From the NCBI GenBank assembly GCA_032173965.1, contig CM063299.1, forward strand, positions 1,857,501 to 1,921,500: a stretch of 64,000 bases of DNA, in the 5' to 3' direction. This DNA comes from Sitta carolinensis (taxonomy: Eukaryota > Chordata > Aves > Passeriformes > Sittidae). The stretch's first letter is position 1. The number at the start of each line of letters is the position of its first letter. A model generated the notes under the pieces. The model was not told the DNA's origin and did not search any database. It worked only from the letters and a program-made list of their open reading frames with translations. A program made the position numbers and the translations under genes. Below, one piece after another: positions 1 to 11,800 of this stretch.

Positions 1-3000
1 TCGACAGCCTCAACGAGATGATTATATATTTGCACAAGTTTTCCATCATCCTTTTGTCAGATTTATGACATCAGTACGCTTGAGGATGTTAATGATCAGA
101 CACCAGATATATTTGCCTTGATTTAAATAAAACAAATGTAGCTATTTTTCAAATTCAATCAAGACACAAAAGGTCATTAGCAAGATTTATCCTCTGCCCA
201 TCACACATTAGTCATGGCTGGCACACGCTCACCAAGCTCCTTGTGGGTTAGAATAGATTTTTTTTTTTCACTTGGATGGGGTTGGTGTTCTCCACTTGGT
301 ACCATCTCAGAGACACACAACCAGGCAAGAAAAGTGCCTTTAAAAACCACTAGTCCATGAGCTCTCCAGAGGAAAAACCTGTGGAACTGATACACCTGCA
401 AGTTTTGCCTTGCTGTTAGCTGGTATTTTAACTGCATGCACGTTTTCTGACAACAGCATTATTTCTGGGCTTTCATTTTGCTCTTTTTCTCAGAGATCAC
501 TGAGCACAGGAGCAAACACAATTAAATGGATTTATCAGCAGTCACTCATTTCTCCAAATTCTATGCTCACTGACCATGCTGATGTTGTGGCAGTCCCCCT
601 TCTCCCACCCTGCACTCATGAAACAAAAAATTTTAGCTTGCTTTGAGCAGAAGGAAAATTCTGCCTTCCCCTCTGGCCCAAATTTGACAGATCCATGACT
701 ATCCACCAACATTTCTTTTAAGTGGTTCCCTGACTCAATATTTAGCATAGATAATTTAGCTGGAAATGGCCTGAATTACACCTGCTCTAAGTAGCATTCA
801 CAGAAACTTTGACTACAGATTCTACAGTTTCATAATTCACAAGTATCTACATAAATTTATGCTCAGTCTATGATTATCCTGTCAAAGTTACTGAAGCAGA
901 ACACATTAACAGCCACTGGAAAACACAGTCCATAGGGATCAGAAATAAACTAGCCACCAATACCACATAGGAATCTCTTTCCTAGAATTCTTATTAAAAT
1001 ATTCCACGTACAACACAGGAGAGTGGAGGAGCTGCTGTGCTGGAGCTAATATAATAATGATAAAAAGTTCTTCTTTTTATGAAGTTTTACTGGCCCAAAG
1101 ACAGCCCTTGGAGGAACTGGGTGTCAAGACTGGCAGCAGGAGAACTAAAAGATAAGGCAGGCTTTAGAGCACCATCTCCTTGGCAAGGCCAGAGCACCCA
1201 GACAGCCTGATGGACACAGTGGCAGGAGAAGAGTGGGAAATCAGGGACAAGCATTGGAAAATCCACCAAAACAGGACACTGGCTGACTTGCAGCACCACC
1301 CTAGGAAGAAAATTGCTGTTGGAGCTTAGGCCTAAGAAAAAAGCAACAAGCTCAAGAGCCACAGTAGCAGTTCATGCCACCACAAATTTAGCTTGATAAA
1401 ATAAGTGACAATTTTATGCTCAGTTCACAACAAAGCGCTTCTGACTTCACCTCTAATGACCTGCCCAAGGATTTCATCTCCTCACAAAGAACCCATCCTC
1501 AGGAGGAGGGCTGTGGGGTCAGGAATAGCTCTCCTCACTTCTCATCTCATACCTTCTCCACAGCAACACTACTTCTGTGCCTCTGGCTACTATAAATAAG
1601 ATGACCACAATTGGCAAAATTCATAAAAAGAGCCGTCTAAAATAGCATCCCTTGCCTTCCCCTGCCAGGCTGCAGAGGCAGACACATCTCAGGGAGGCTG
1701 AGGAGACTCCTGTGACCTGCATGGTGGCCACAGGACAGCCTCACCATCCACAGGGCCACGTCACCACAGCAGTGTCAGCTGCCTGTGCCAAGGAAAAGGA
1801 GGAAGACAAAACAGCAGGACTGTCTCCTCTTCAAGGCTGGAAAAGGCCATCAGCACCAGCCAGCTCTGGCACTTTTGTCTCCTTGAACAGAAGTTACATT
1901 TTAGCTACAGTTATTTATATTGTGAGCCTTTAACCACAACTCCCCTCGCCTTCACAACCTTTGGTTACTACCAAAATGGAATTGCAATAAATGAAATTGC
2001 TCCGAAGTCAGCCTTATTTTGTGAGGCTGACAGAATTTTTGAAGAACTGAAATTCAAACTGGTGAGTCAAAAGTATGATCACAGCATTCTGAATGACTAC
2101 CACAAGTACAGCTAACCACTACTGATTGCTCACAAAGAATTCCCAGTAGAAAAATCCATACAAATATCACCTAATACAAAACTTTTTCAGCATTTAATGA
2201 CCAGGAAACAACATTAGAGAAGGTGGATCTAACTGGAGATAAATATATTTGGCTTTCTTTTTTTTTTTTATAATTTACGTTTATCCATTATCTCTGTTTG
2301 TGTCCACGGAGCTGCCAGCAAGGTTCTGTGGAAGTAAGAATGGTCTAACAAATAATGTTTTGATAACTGGCCTGTTTTATACATACAGTGATTCACTGGT
2401 TAAGTAAACAACATAGTTATTTAGCAAAACATCAATTTATAACAGAGTGCCTAAAACAACCTTCCTGGTCTCCTACAGAAAAACAGTATTGAAGGTCTCA
2501 TATAGAGAAGAAAAACATCCCCGAAAAAATAACAAAGAAAAGTATTATATTCACTGTGCAGAAATAATTTCTTATTAAGAAGAAATCAATCTTCTTAATT
2601 ATCAAGCATCCAGATAAAATTCCTCGATTTTGAAGCAGAGTAAGAGTTTAAACCTAACTTGAAAATCCAAAACACTTGTTTTTTCTTATTCAGGAACTTG
2701 AGAATATACATTGTAACCAAATGACTGTATTTTCCACCAAACAGCTTATTTCAAACCCTTCCTGATATATTTAACTTCACACCTCTACCAAGCTGCATTT
2801 ATAACTCCAGCTCTTCTAAAAATACGTGCACCAAAGCTCTCAAAGACTTCCTATACTTTCACTAGCAGTGAAAATTCTTCAGGGCTGCTATGTTTAAAAT
2901 CTGTAACACGAGTGACTTTGAATCATACGTTTGTTTCTCCTGCTTGACACTACGCTGCTCCGTTTCCTATCTGACATGGCATCCCTCAGAGGCTCCACCA

Positions 3001-4021
3001 GAAAAGGAGAGGGGAAAAAAAATAAATTAGAAAATATTTAACAAAAACCCCATTTCACGTCAATTTGTTTCTTTTTCAGTTAACACCCAGTGGTCCCTCC
3101 CAGTTCTCCCTTATCACTCCTGACATGCCTCTCACATGCAGGCAGGAATAAAAAGGGCAGCCATAGATTGGCTTGAGCTGATGAATTTTATCAGGGCTTT
3201 AACTATCAAACAGGTGAGCTGCTTTACCTGCACTGCATCACGTGAATGCACAAAAGGGCAGCAGTTACAAACACCTGTCCTCCCCGCGAACCATTTACTG
3301 CCGAAAATCCCTGTCCCTCTTTGTCCTTGGACTTGGCTATCAGTTCCAGAGCCACGGAGTTTCCAGGGTGTAGCTTGCTGTCGCCTCGGAGCCCTGCAGC
3401 TGCGAGCATTCACCAGCCAGCTTGTTTATGTTTCCCCTTCGCTAGTTCCTCTGCAAATCCTCCGGGAGGATCCTAAACCGGCCCTAAAGCCGCGGCGGCG
3501 GCCCCGAGCCACGCACGCCACATCCATCCTGGCATGCGGAGCTGCGGATGCGTGAGCCCCGAGCACGGGGAAGTAAACACGAGGAGCGGCGGGCAGGGCA
3601 GAGCCGGGGCTGGTGACAGCCCTGTCCCAGCGTGTCCCAGCCCTGTCCCAGCCCTGCCCCATGGATCCGCGCTGCCCGCGCACAGCCCCGCCAGCCACAG
3701 GCGAAGGCCGGGCCGAGCGCGGCGGGGAGGGCACGGCACCGGCGAACCGGGCCCTGCCGGGGCCGCGGTAAGGAAAGGGGAGAGAGAGAGAGAGAGAGAA
3801 AAAAAAAATCAATAAATAGAGAAGAGAAATAAATAAACGGCGGGGCGCTCTAGCGAAGGGTGCGGGGAAGGAACCCCCCCCCCCCCAGAAGGGCGCAAGT
3901 GCCTCAGCGCGGGGTCCGTCATGGAGGTGCCGCCTCAGCGCCCGCGGGCGGGGGGCAGCGCGGGCGGCCCCGCGGGCTCGCCAAACCTGCCGACCCACCC
4001 CCTCCGCCGCCCCTCTCTCAC
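1..4021 (-). other. USP32: USP32 intron 1 (partial), no exon seen
   Basis: This stretch lies downstream of the USP32 exon 1 splice donor at 4021-4020 on the minus strand, so it is the beginning of intron 1. From 1 to about 3450 it is AT-rich with many stops in all frames, and I see no USP32 exon 2 or other coding exon. The last 500 bases (3460-4021) become CpG-rich as part of the promoter island. There is a purine simple repeat near 3780-3806. The short open frames here look like chance. Confidence 0.7.
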
Positions 4022-4079
4022 CCCTCCGCAGGGCCTCGTCGTAGCCGAGGAAGCCGATGCGGGACTCCTTGGCGCCCAT
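4022..4079 (-). CDS. USP32: USP32 coding exon 1 (ubiquitin-specific protease 32, N-terminus)
   Basis: The minus strand from the ATG at 4079 reads MGAKESRIGFLGYDEALRR, which I recognise as the USP32 N-terminus, with small changes such as G for S at residue 12. After the second base-complete Arg codon and one further G, a GTGAGA splice donor follows at 4021, so the exon ends in phase 1. The protein is a large deubiquitinase: N-terminal EF-hands, a DUSP domain and a C-terminal split USP catalytic domain. It is reported on Golgi and endosomal membranes. Only these 19 codons lie in the window; the remaining exons lie to the left. Gly2 with Ser6 fits an N-myristoylation consensus (inference). The start sits in a CpG island and in the syntenic position expected from human 17q23. 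Confidence 0.9.
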
Positions 4080-4220
4080 GGTGCCGCTCAGTCCATGGCC
4101 GCGGCGGCGCCCGCCGGAGCCGCTACCGACGGGGAGGGGGGGCGGGGCCGCCCGGGGGAGGGGGGCGGGGGCAGGAGGAGGCGGCGGCCGCGCGCTCCCG
4201 CCCCGCCGCCTCCATCGCGC

Positions 4221-4251
4221 GTCACGTGGGGCGCGCGCGCCGCGTCACGTG
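4221..4251. promoter_or_regulatory. Paired GTCACGTG E-boxes in the USP32 promoter
   Basis: GTCACGTG occurs at 4221-4228 and again at 4244-4251, 23 bp apart, about 140-170 bp upstream of the USP32 start codon. This 8-mer is the core of USF and MiT/TFE (CLEAR-type) binding sites. Binding is inferred from the motif only. Confidence 0.5.
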
Positions 4252-4307
4252 GAGGATGGGGAGGGGGGGGGGGTGTATGGGAGCGCGAGCCGGCCGGAGC
4301 GCGGTTG

Positions 4308-4316
4308 TGATTGGTC
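4308..4316 (-). promoter_or_regulatory. CCAAT box (NF-Y type) upstream of USP32
   Basis: The plus strand reads TGATTGGTC here, giving GACCAATCA on the minus strand, a close match to the NF-Y consensus. It lies about 230 bp upstream of the USP32 ATG, on the sense strand of that gene and next to the two E-boxes. Confidence 0.45.
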
Positions 4317-4674
4317 AGCGCCGATCCGCTCCCCCCCCGCCCGCTCCTGCCCGGTGCCGCCGCCCGCCCGGCGGCGCCGCCGCGCGGCCCCTCAGGAGCG
4401 GCTGAGGGGGGAAGCGTCAGCGGCCGGCGGGGCTCTGCGGCGCTGCGGCCGCGCCGGTGCCGCCTCGGCTGCCGGTTCGCTCCGCGGCCGCAGAGGAAGC
4501 CGAGCTTGGCTGTGCCACGGGCGGCGCAGGTTCTTCGGAAGGTGTGTGTCGCTTGCGAAAGCTGTCAGAGGTTCCCCGTAGGCGCGCAGCGGGGAGAGGA
4601 GAAAGGCTGCGGTGCGATGGGAGCCCCCGGCGGAACAGCCCCAGGCTACGGTGGGAGGGTGAGAGTCACAGCGC

Positions 4675-5440
4675 CCTCAAAGCGCACAAAGGAGCAGCCC
4701 CTCGAGCCTCACAGGGGATCAGCCCTCAGTCCCCTCAAACCTCACAGGGAACAGCCCCTCGAGCCTCACAGGGGATCAGCCCTCAGGCCCTCAAACCTCA
4801 CGGGGAACAGCCCCTCAGTCCCCTCAAACCTCACAGGGAACAGCCCCTCGATCTTCACAGGGAACAGGCCCTCGATCCTCACAGGGATCAGCCCTCAGTC
4901 CCCTCGATCCTCACAGGGGATCAGCCCTCAGTCCCCTCGATCCTCACAGGGGATCAGCCCTCAGTGCCCTCGATCCTCACAGGGGATCAGCCCTCAGTCC
5001 CCTCGATCCTCACGGGGAGCAGCCCCTCAGTCCCCTCGATCCTCACAAAGCATCCCCTCAGCCCCCCAAAACCTCGCAGAGGATCAGCCCTCAGTCCCCT
5101 CAAACCTCACGGGGAACAGCCCCTCGATCTTCACAGGAACAGCCCTCGATCCTCAGGATCACCCTCAGTCCTCGATCCTCACAGGGGATCAGCCCTCAGT
5201 CCCCTCGATCCTCACAGGGGATCAGCCCTCAGTCCCCTCGATCCTCACAAAGCATCCCCTCAGCCCCCCAAAACCTCGCAGAGGATCAGCCCTCAGTCCC
5301 CTCAAACCTCACATCCCCTCAATGCCCTCAGACCACACAGGGACTGAACTCCTGAGCCCCCAGAAAACCTCACAGGCGATCAGCCTCTCAAACCTTACAG
5401 GATCAGCCCCTCAGCCCTCTCAAACCTCTCAGGGCACCGT
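4675..5440. repeat. 33-bp GC-rich minisatellite upstream of USP32
   Basis: Roughly 20 or more imperfect copies of a 33-bp unit built around CTCACAGGGGATCAGCCC, alternating with a variant containing CTCAAACCTCACAGGGAAC. The most regular part is 4880-5030. Because 33 is a multiple of three, frames stay open across it and give long low-complexity Ser/Pro/Gln-rich ORFs. These have no sign of being genes. Around 5125-5170 several copies carry single-base losses. The array lies about 600 bp upstream of the USP32 start codon. Confidence 0.9.
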
Positions 5441-6298
5441 GGTTCTCCTCAAAAAGTCCTCTTAAGTCGCAGGGCTGCAGGCATGGGGTGACAGTAGGAG
5501 GTTCCTGTTCCATTAAAATGTCTTTTCACTGTCTGAAACAGAAACACGGGCTGAATTGTAAAAGGATCAAAACCACCCCTGCCCTTTGCTGTTCTCCAGC
5601 ATGTTTGCTTTTAGTATTCAGCCCAGGACTGACACAGAATGGGAGGATTTCCCAAATGGCTTTGTTACAACATTAAGCCTGGTAACCTACCCTGGGTCAC
5701 TCCCGAGCAGAAAATAAGGAGTTTGAAAGAAAACACTGATTTCTAAGGGCAGCTTGTTCCAAGGATTGTTCCTTGCTGAAACAAAGCCTGTGAAAACACC
5801 AGTTGCTAGTCATTCCCTAAGTTACTGTTTCCACACGGAGTGATCTTGCCACATCGGAGCTGCAGAAAGGTCAAGCCGGAGTTGCTTTCTCGCTGATGTA
5901 AGTTCATGCGTAGGTATTTTTATAACAAACATTCCAAACAAATTTCATATCTGATATGCAAAGCCAGGAATGCTGCTTACAGAGACACGGGCTCCAAGGC
6001 CAAATTTCTCCTCGTGTAACCCAAGTGCAAACGCACTACAAATGAAATTAGCTCCATAAAGCCTCCTTGTCTCTTTTCTGAGTTGTTTTTTTAATCTTAG
6101 ATTTGTGGTATATCAAAGAGCCATATCATTTTCAAGCATAAAATCTGCCACAAAGGGACATTTTATCTCTCTGGAATATAGGCTATGAGGATGAGGACTT
6201 GAGTGATTTTTGAAAACATAAATTAAATTGGTGGAAATATACTTCACCCATCAGCCACTGGTTATGTATTTATCATTTAAAGAGCAAAGGTAAATGTA

Positions 6299-6369
6299 AA
6301 GGTAGCAGAGGAATAAGAGGATATAAACTCCCTTGATATGTACATATCCTCTTATTCCTTCCCTACCTT
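6299..6369. repeat. 71-nt near-perfect hairpin (miRNA-precursor-sized inverted repeat)
   Basis: Arms at 6299-6324 and 6344-6369 pair over 26 positions with three adjacent-zone mismatches; the inner 15 bp (GGAATAAGAGGATAT and its complement) are perfect. The loop is 19 nt. The size and the single internal loop near the base resemble a pre-miRNA, but a small inverted repeat of a mobile element would look the same. It lies about 2.2 kb upstream of USP32, in otherwise unremarkable DNA. Confidence 0.6.
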
Positions 6370-8748
6370 GACTTATCTCCTCTCGACATAGTTCCTCACC
6401 AAGCAGCTTTCAGTTTAGATACAAAGTAAACTCTTTAAAACATTTGAGAATTAATTCAACAAACTATGTGTCAATTAAAAGCCTAAACTGGCAATACCAG
6501 TAACTGCTGGAGAAATCTGTTTTATCTTGTGATTAAGTGAAATATTCCATAGCATTCCAATAGAGCCATGCTCTGTGATGGATCCCTTTCTTAAAGTATT
6601 AACTCAGCTGAGGAGAAGTGGTTTAATTCCTGACTTCTCTGTTGTGTTCCTGTGTGACCTTACATCCAGTAACAGTATTTTAATGTTTTGGTTTCTCCTC
6701 TGAATTACAAAGATAACGACTGAGTCCCATTTTGCCTGGAACGGGCGGCACTGGGACACAGCCAGCCCCAAACTGGCAGAGCACTTAGAGAAAGCAATTG
6801 GAGCAGGAAGCAGCTTCAGTGGTGGGGTAAGGCAGCTCCACACCAATTCCTGCTGGATTTCAGGCCCATTTCTCCATGGCTGTTTATCCTCAGGCTCTTA
6901 CAGAGAGCAACAGCCAACCCTGAGTACCAAGGCACAGCAGAGACCTGACACCACACTGCCAGGCCTGTTTGTCTACACCCAGCAGTGAGGGACCCTGCCA
7001 GGACAACTCTGACCCCGATGCCTCTGCAGCCAGCACAGTTTGCAAAATTATTCCCTTTTATCTGTGCTGTCATGACAGAACCTCTCCTTGTAGTTCACAC
7101 AAATCCCACTCTCGGGCAGCAGAGATTATCAGGATGTATAGGGGGTTTAATGACAGCTAAATCATGAGTAAAATGAATGACTGAAGTCATAAATCAAATC
7201 CTGCCACCAGCTTATAGTCACAAACAGCTGACTGGGTATTTGGTGCAAATGAGGAGTTCCTTCCACTGTGGGAAGGAAAAGGGATTGGAGTGATGGTTCA
7301 TGATAATGGCTAGCATTTCCTATTAACCAAAAAAACCCAGACCTCTTCCAAAGAAAACGTATGACACTTTCAGAAAAACCCAACTAAAGTAGCATCCATC
7401 ATGTCCCAGAGGTACAGCCGGTGTCCAAGAACCAGCAGAATTTGGTTTGAAGTGTGCTTCAAAATCATTTACTGGATCCATTGTACACAGCATGGCCTGC
7501 ACCAAATTTAATCACAAAGATACTCTGGATTGGAAAGCCAGGCTGGAGGCTCCCGATGGCAGTGTCTTTGTTCAGATTAAATTAAGCATGTTCTCAAAGG
7601 CACTGAAGCAGGAACCCAGAGATAAGGCTGTGTGTGCTAACCCTGGATTAGATCTGGCAGTAAGTTTTTACTGAAGCCTTAGTGGGGAGCACAAGATTAT
7701 AGATGTTGCTGCAATTTAAATGCTGTGTCAAAGGTAAATCAAATTAAGATACAGAGAATTTAGACTTGCATTAGATGAATTGAGCTCCTCTCTTGTCACA
7801 GAGAAGTGCTACGTATGCAAATCGAACTGGGCACGTGTCCGTTGGATTGCTGGAATTTATTTAATTATTCGCTAATCAAAAACTAATTCGCAAGCACTTA
7901 GCAAATATCTTTAAGTGTCTCTGCATCGCTGTCAAGGCTGTGAGGCAGAGCAGGTATTTAGAGCTGCACGGGAGCTGCGGGAGCCTGGCAGCACAGCTCA
8001 GGGCTCTGTGAGCTCTGCCGCAGTACGAGGCTCCAGGAGCAGGGGACAATCCAGCCCCTCTGGCCCCAGCTCAGCCTGCAGCAGGCATCTGCGAGGAGAG
8101 GGGCTTGGACCCACAGTGGAAAGGCCTGAACTCACTAGGGCTCAGCCAAACAACAGAGGAACTGCTGCAGAGGCTCAAAATCATTTCTGAGAAGAGCACT
8201 GTAAGGCCTTAGGATTTCCTGATTCACGTTCACTAGCACAAAGCCAAAACACGCCTTTGTTGTTGGCCTCTAAATCTGTGTCTCTTTCCCCAGTACATGT
8301 CTCCCCACCCTGGGTACTGTTAATTTTTTAAGGACTGTTCTTGGCACTAGACAAACACAGGACAACTTTTACCCCTTCCTTCTTCAGACAGCCCTGACAG
8401 GAGTGTGGCAGAGCACATCCCAAATATTTGAGAAGAGTAGAAAGTGGGAGACAGATCAAGATACAGTAAGAGGATTCAACCAGGTTGCAGTGGTCAGAGT
8501 TAAATGGTTTCATATCTAATTACAGTGAACTGGTGAATGAGAAAAATACCGTGAATCTGCCAGTCTGATTTTGATGTTATCAGAGAGAAAGGAAATACAA
8601 AAGGCTTCCTCAAAGAACAACAGAACAATACCCAAACTGAAACTTCTATCCCATCCCACATTTTCTAGGAAACAAGTGGCTTAGATTGGTAGCAGAGGGT
8701 GACGGATTTATATCAACTCGGGGGGAAATAAAAGGAACAGATTCTTAC

Positions 8749-8820
8749 CAGTTCCCTTGTATTGTTGTCATGTAAGCTGTACTTCCACATCATTGCTACA
8801 ATGAACTTTGGAGTGGAATA
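8749..8820 (-). other. Exon-like segment, 24 open codons (unproven)
   Basis: On the minus strand a pyrimidine-rich acceptor ending CCCCTGCAG precedes 72 bases, followed by a strong donor GTAAGAA. Only one frame is open throughout; it reads with YSTPKFIVAMMWKYS near its start and is phase 0 at both ends. I do not recognise the protein. It could be an exon of an unknown minus-strand gene or a pseudoexon; such chance pairs are common in vertebrate DNA. Confidence 0.2.
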
Positions 8821-11800
8821 CTGCAGGGGAAAATGAAAAATTTAATTTTAAAAAAAATTACATGAAATTAAAGTTATTCCCCTTGTTGCACGGACAAGTT
8901 AATGAAGGCAGCGCTCACCAGGGCTGCAGTGTGGTGTAGCCAGGGACCTTTGGAGTGAGATGATTGGGATTTTTTCCCTCGTTTCCAGTTTGAGGGCATC
9001 ACTCTTTTCACACCTACCCTAGCAATCCTCTCTTCCCAGCACTCTCATGACTTCTTGGAGCAGCTGCCCCTGCCCCAACAGCCAGGCCCTCGCCCTGGCA
9101 TCATCCCCCGCTGCTTCCCGGCAGCAGCGACACCTCATCCCCTCCTTTTTCCTGGTGAGTTCCAAGCGGGGCGGGGACACGGCAGAGAGCAGCGCGTCCC
9201 TCTGTCCCAGAGGGCTGAGCTCTGTGACAGTTCCGTGTGGGGGTGACAGCGCTGCTGCGCAGGCAGGAGTGACAGCGCTGCTCCGCACGCCCACGCGTGC
9301 CAAACGCCAGACCTGTACATCAGGTTGTGGCAGATACGGGAACGGGGCTCGGGCAGCGCTGCCCTGGCTCTGGGAAAGGCACCAAGGGAAGTGGGAGCAT
9401 CCCTCAGACCTCATCTGAGCTGTGGGCTACCTCAGCTTAATTCTGCCACCCCTTTATGAGAGAATTAACGAGTGTTTCTGCCGCACCACTTAGCCCGGGA
9501 TGTTTGTGTTCAGGGAGCCCGTGACAGGTTCAAAGCTGCTCAGAAGTGCTGCTCACATTACTGCTCAATCCATAATTTCAGCTCCTGTTATTAATAGTGG
9601 GATCTCCAGCACCCAGGAAAGTGAGGCACGTCACATGCCTTCACAGCTATTTTAAGGTTTGTGGGTAAGCGGTCCCCCACTTTTCCTGCAGTTGCCTTTG
9701 AAAGACAGAGAAGAAAACACCATAAGGCACCCTCCACTCTTGATATTCTCCTAAGCAAGGCTTCCCTGTGCGTGGAAGGGTGGCACGATCACACTTGAGG
9801 CCCACAAAGAACAGTGACAAACTCTTCTTTCCTGGCAGACTTTGCTGATGCTCCTCCAACCCAGGAGTAACAAGGTGCCACAGCTAATGGCAGGCACGAG
9901 GAAAGCGTAATGCCTTGCATATTTAGAAAAAATATCACGTCCTTCCCGATTTTCTATCAACCTGTTTGATTATGCCTTATACAGGGAAAGTGTGACAGAA
10001 TTAATCAGCCTGCTGGAGAGCACACTAAGGGAACAGATGAGCTTTGGCAAGGCTGTTGTTAGCACTGAAAAACTGTGACAAAAAAGAGGCAGACTGCAAT
10101 CCAGACGCGTGTCATTCAGAAAATGAGACATGCTATGATTTATCAACGTACCAACAATTGATGGGAATAGAGATCTCCCATTTCAAAGTGTTGTCTCTGT
10201 GTAGATTAAGAGTAGTATCTGTCATCAGGAAACAATAGGAAAAGAAATACATTTGATAAAAGCAATTCTGTGCTCCCTTGCAGACAGAAACCACTGTGGT
10301 GTTGGAGTGGAGGTAAAGGATTTCAGTTCCATCCAGGCAGTAAAAAAACCCCAGTGCTGTGACAAGAGGAAGTGCAAATAATTAATACCAGAAGATCAAA
10401 TGAAAGGAGTGGCTTTGCAAGAAGTGACTAATGTTGACTCTGCTCCAGGAAGGCCCAGATTGCGCTGTGGAAAGTGGAGCTCGCCTGGCCCCAGAGCACG
10501 GCGCACAGCGGGCAGGGACTCACCACCGTGGCACCACGGGGCACCTCTCCTCTGCAAAGAAAGGGCTGCTTTCTTCTCAGCTCAAAGGCTGCTGCTCACA
10601 GGGTCCCCAGCACTGCAGCAGTTTGATTGTTGTGTACAGAGAAAGCAACACCAAAGCATCAAACACGGACCAACTTGGGGAACATTTTGCCAGCAGCTGA
10701 TACAGTGGGAAGCGCATCTCAAAACAGCAGGGCAGCAGAGCAAAACAAAAGCCACGGAGCCAGGACTGTTGTGTCATTTGGCACATCCTGGCACTTCCCT
10801 TAATTCTGCTTTAGAACTTGCAAGGGAAGGCCAAAGCTTCTTATTTGCTAATTAAGGTTTCACACAATTCAAACATTGAACAAAAGACATCCCCAAACAG
10901 AGAAACCTGCCAGCCTTCATGCCCCTGCCAACAGGCTGATGTCTCAGTTCAGTGCTCTCCCAACACAGAGTGAAAGAGCTCTGGACAATGGCATATCCAA
11001 ATGAGCACACACACACATACATTTTTTATGCTGGCATGCACGCATTACCTCTGATCGGGTTCCAAAAGTTCCACCTCCCTGTTTTTGTTAAGGGCACTCC
11101 AGACACCCTACAGACAGGGGTGAAACAGGCATTAAAACAGCACACCTCTATTTTATGGTGTCGAATGGCTAATAATAGTAATTAAGGATCTTAAAGTCCT
11201 TTATCACAAGGCATTATCTAAGATGGCATCATGCCTGTAATCAGAGTCAATGAAAAACTGATCAAGCCAAGAAGGCAACTCAAACAATCTGATGAGTTGC
11301 CATCTGCTCAAGCCACCCCACCCCCTGAATCCAGCAGTGAACCACTGCAGGGCTCTGACAAGCAGGTTGTTCTCCTGTCATTTCAGCTGAGCCCTCAGTG
11401 CCTGTCAGTGTGTTCCAGAGGACTCCCAAACTCAAAAATGACAGATCACTGCTGGACATGGAGCTCTGACAGCCTTTTGCCTTGCTACTTCTGTGGATTG
11501 ATTGTGCCCATGCAGCAAGGTAAGGCATTAGGGGTTAACCAGAACTTTGCCTACCATATTGAGTATTTGCATGCATATTTGTAAAATGTGTTGTTAATTA
11601 ATCCATAAAAGCCTTTAGCACTCACTCGGCCTCTGGGTAAAAGTCCAGCTACTCCTAGAAAGGCTTTTGACCCAGCAATTGTAATAAAATTTAGGCCTGG
11701 AGTATGGAGTAGACTCTTGAGCAGATTCTTAGCAATAGGAGACAAGTTCAGGGTAGATGGAGGTTGTCAAATTGTCACAGTTTGAAAAAGAAAATTGGTA

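Larger units (their letters stand above)
3460..4720. promoter_or_regulatory. USP32: CpG island at the USP32 5' end
   Basis: A dense run of CpG dinucleotides and G/C tracts covers the first USP32 coding exon and the bases upstream of it. The start codon is at 4079 on the minus strand, so the proximal promoter lies at about 4080-4330. That interval holds two GTCACGTG boxes and an inverted CCAAT box. No TATA box is evident, as expected for a broad CpG promoter. The island runs on to the minisatellite at 4675 and could also start a divergent plus-strand transcript, which the sequence alone cannot show. Confidence 0.8.

Noticed and set aside
3780..3806. Purine (GA)n/A tract beside the USP32 exon 1 donor
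   Set aside because: A plain simple repeat; no evidence that it has a regulatory role.
4311..5465. 384-codon plus-strand ORF rich in Ser, Pro and Gln repeats
   Set aside because: It is translation of the 33-bp minisatellite, which stays open because the unit is a multiple of three; a second frame is equally open. There is no family match or splice context.
10284..10312. Tiny plus-strand exon-like segment between CCCTTGCAG and GTAAAG
   Set aside because: Only 29 bases long with no neighbours in phase; such pairs arise by chance.
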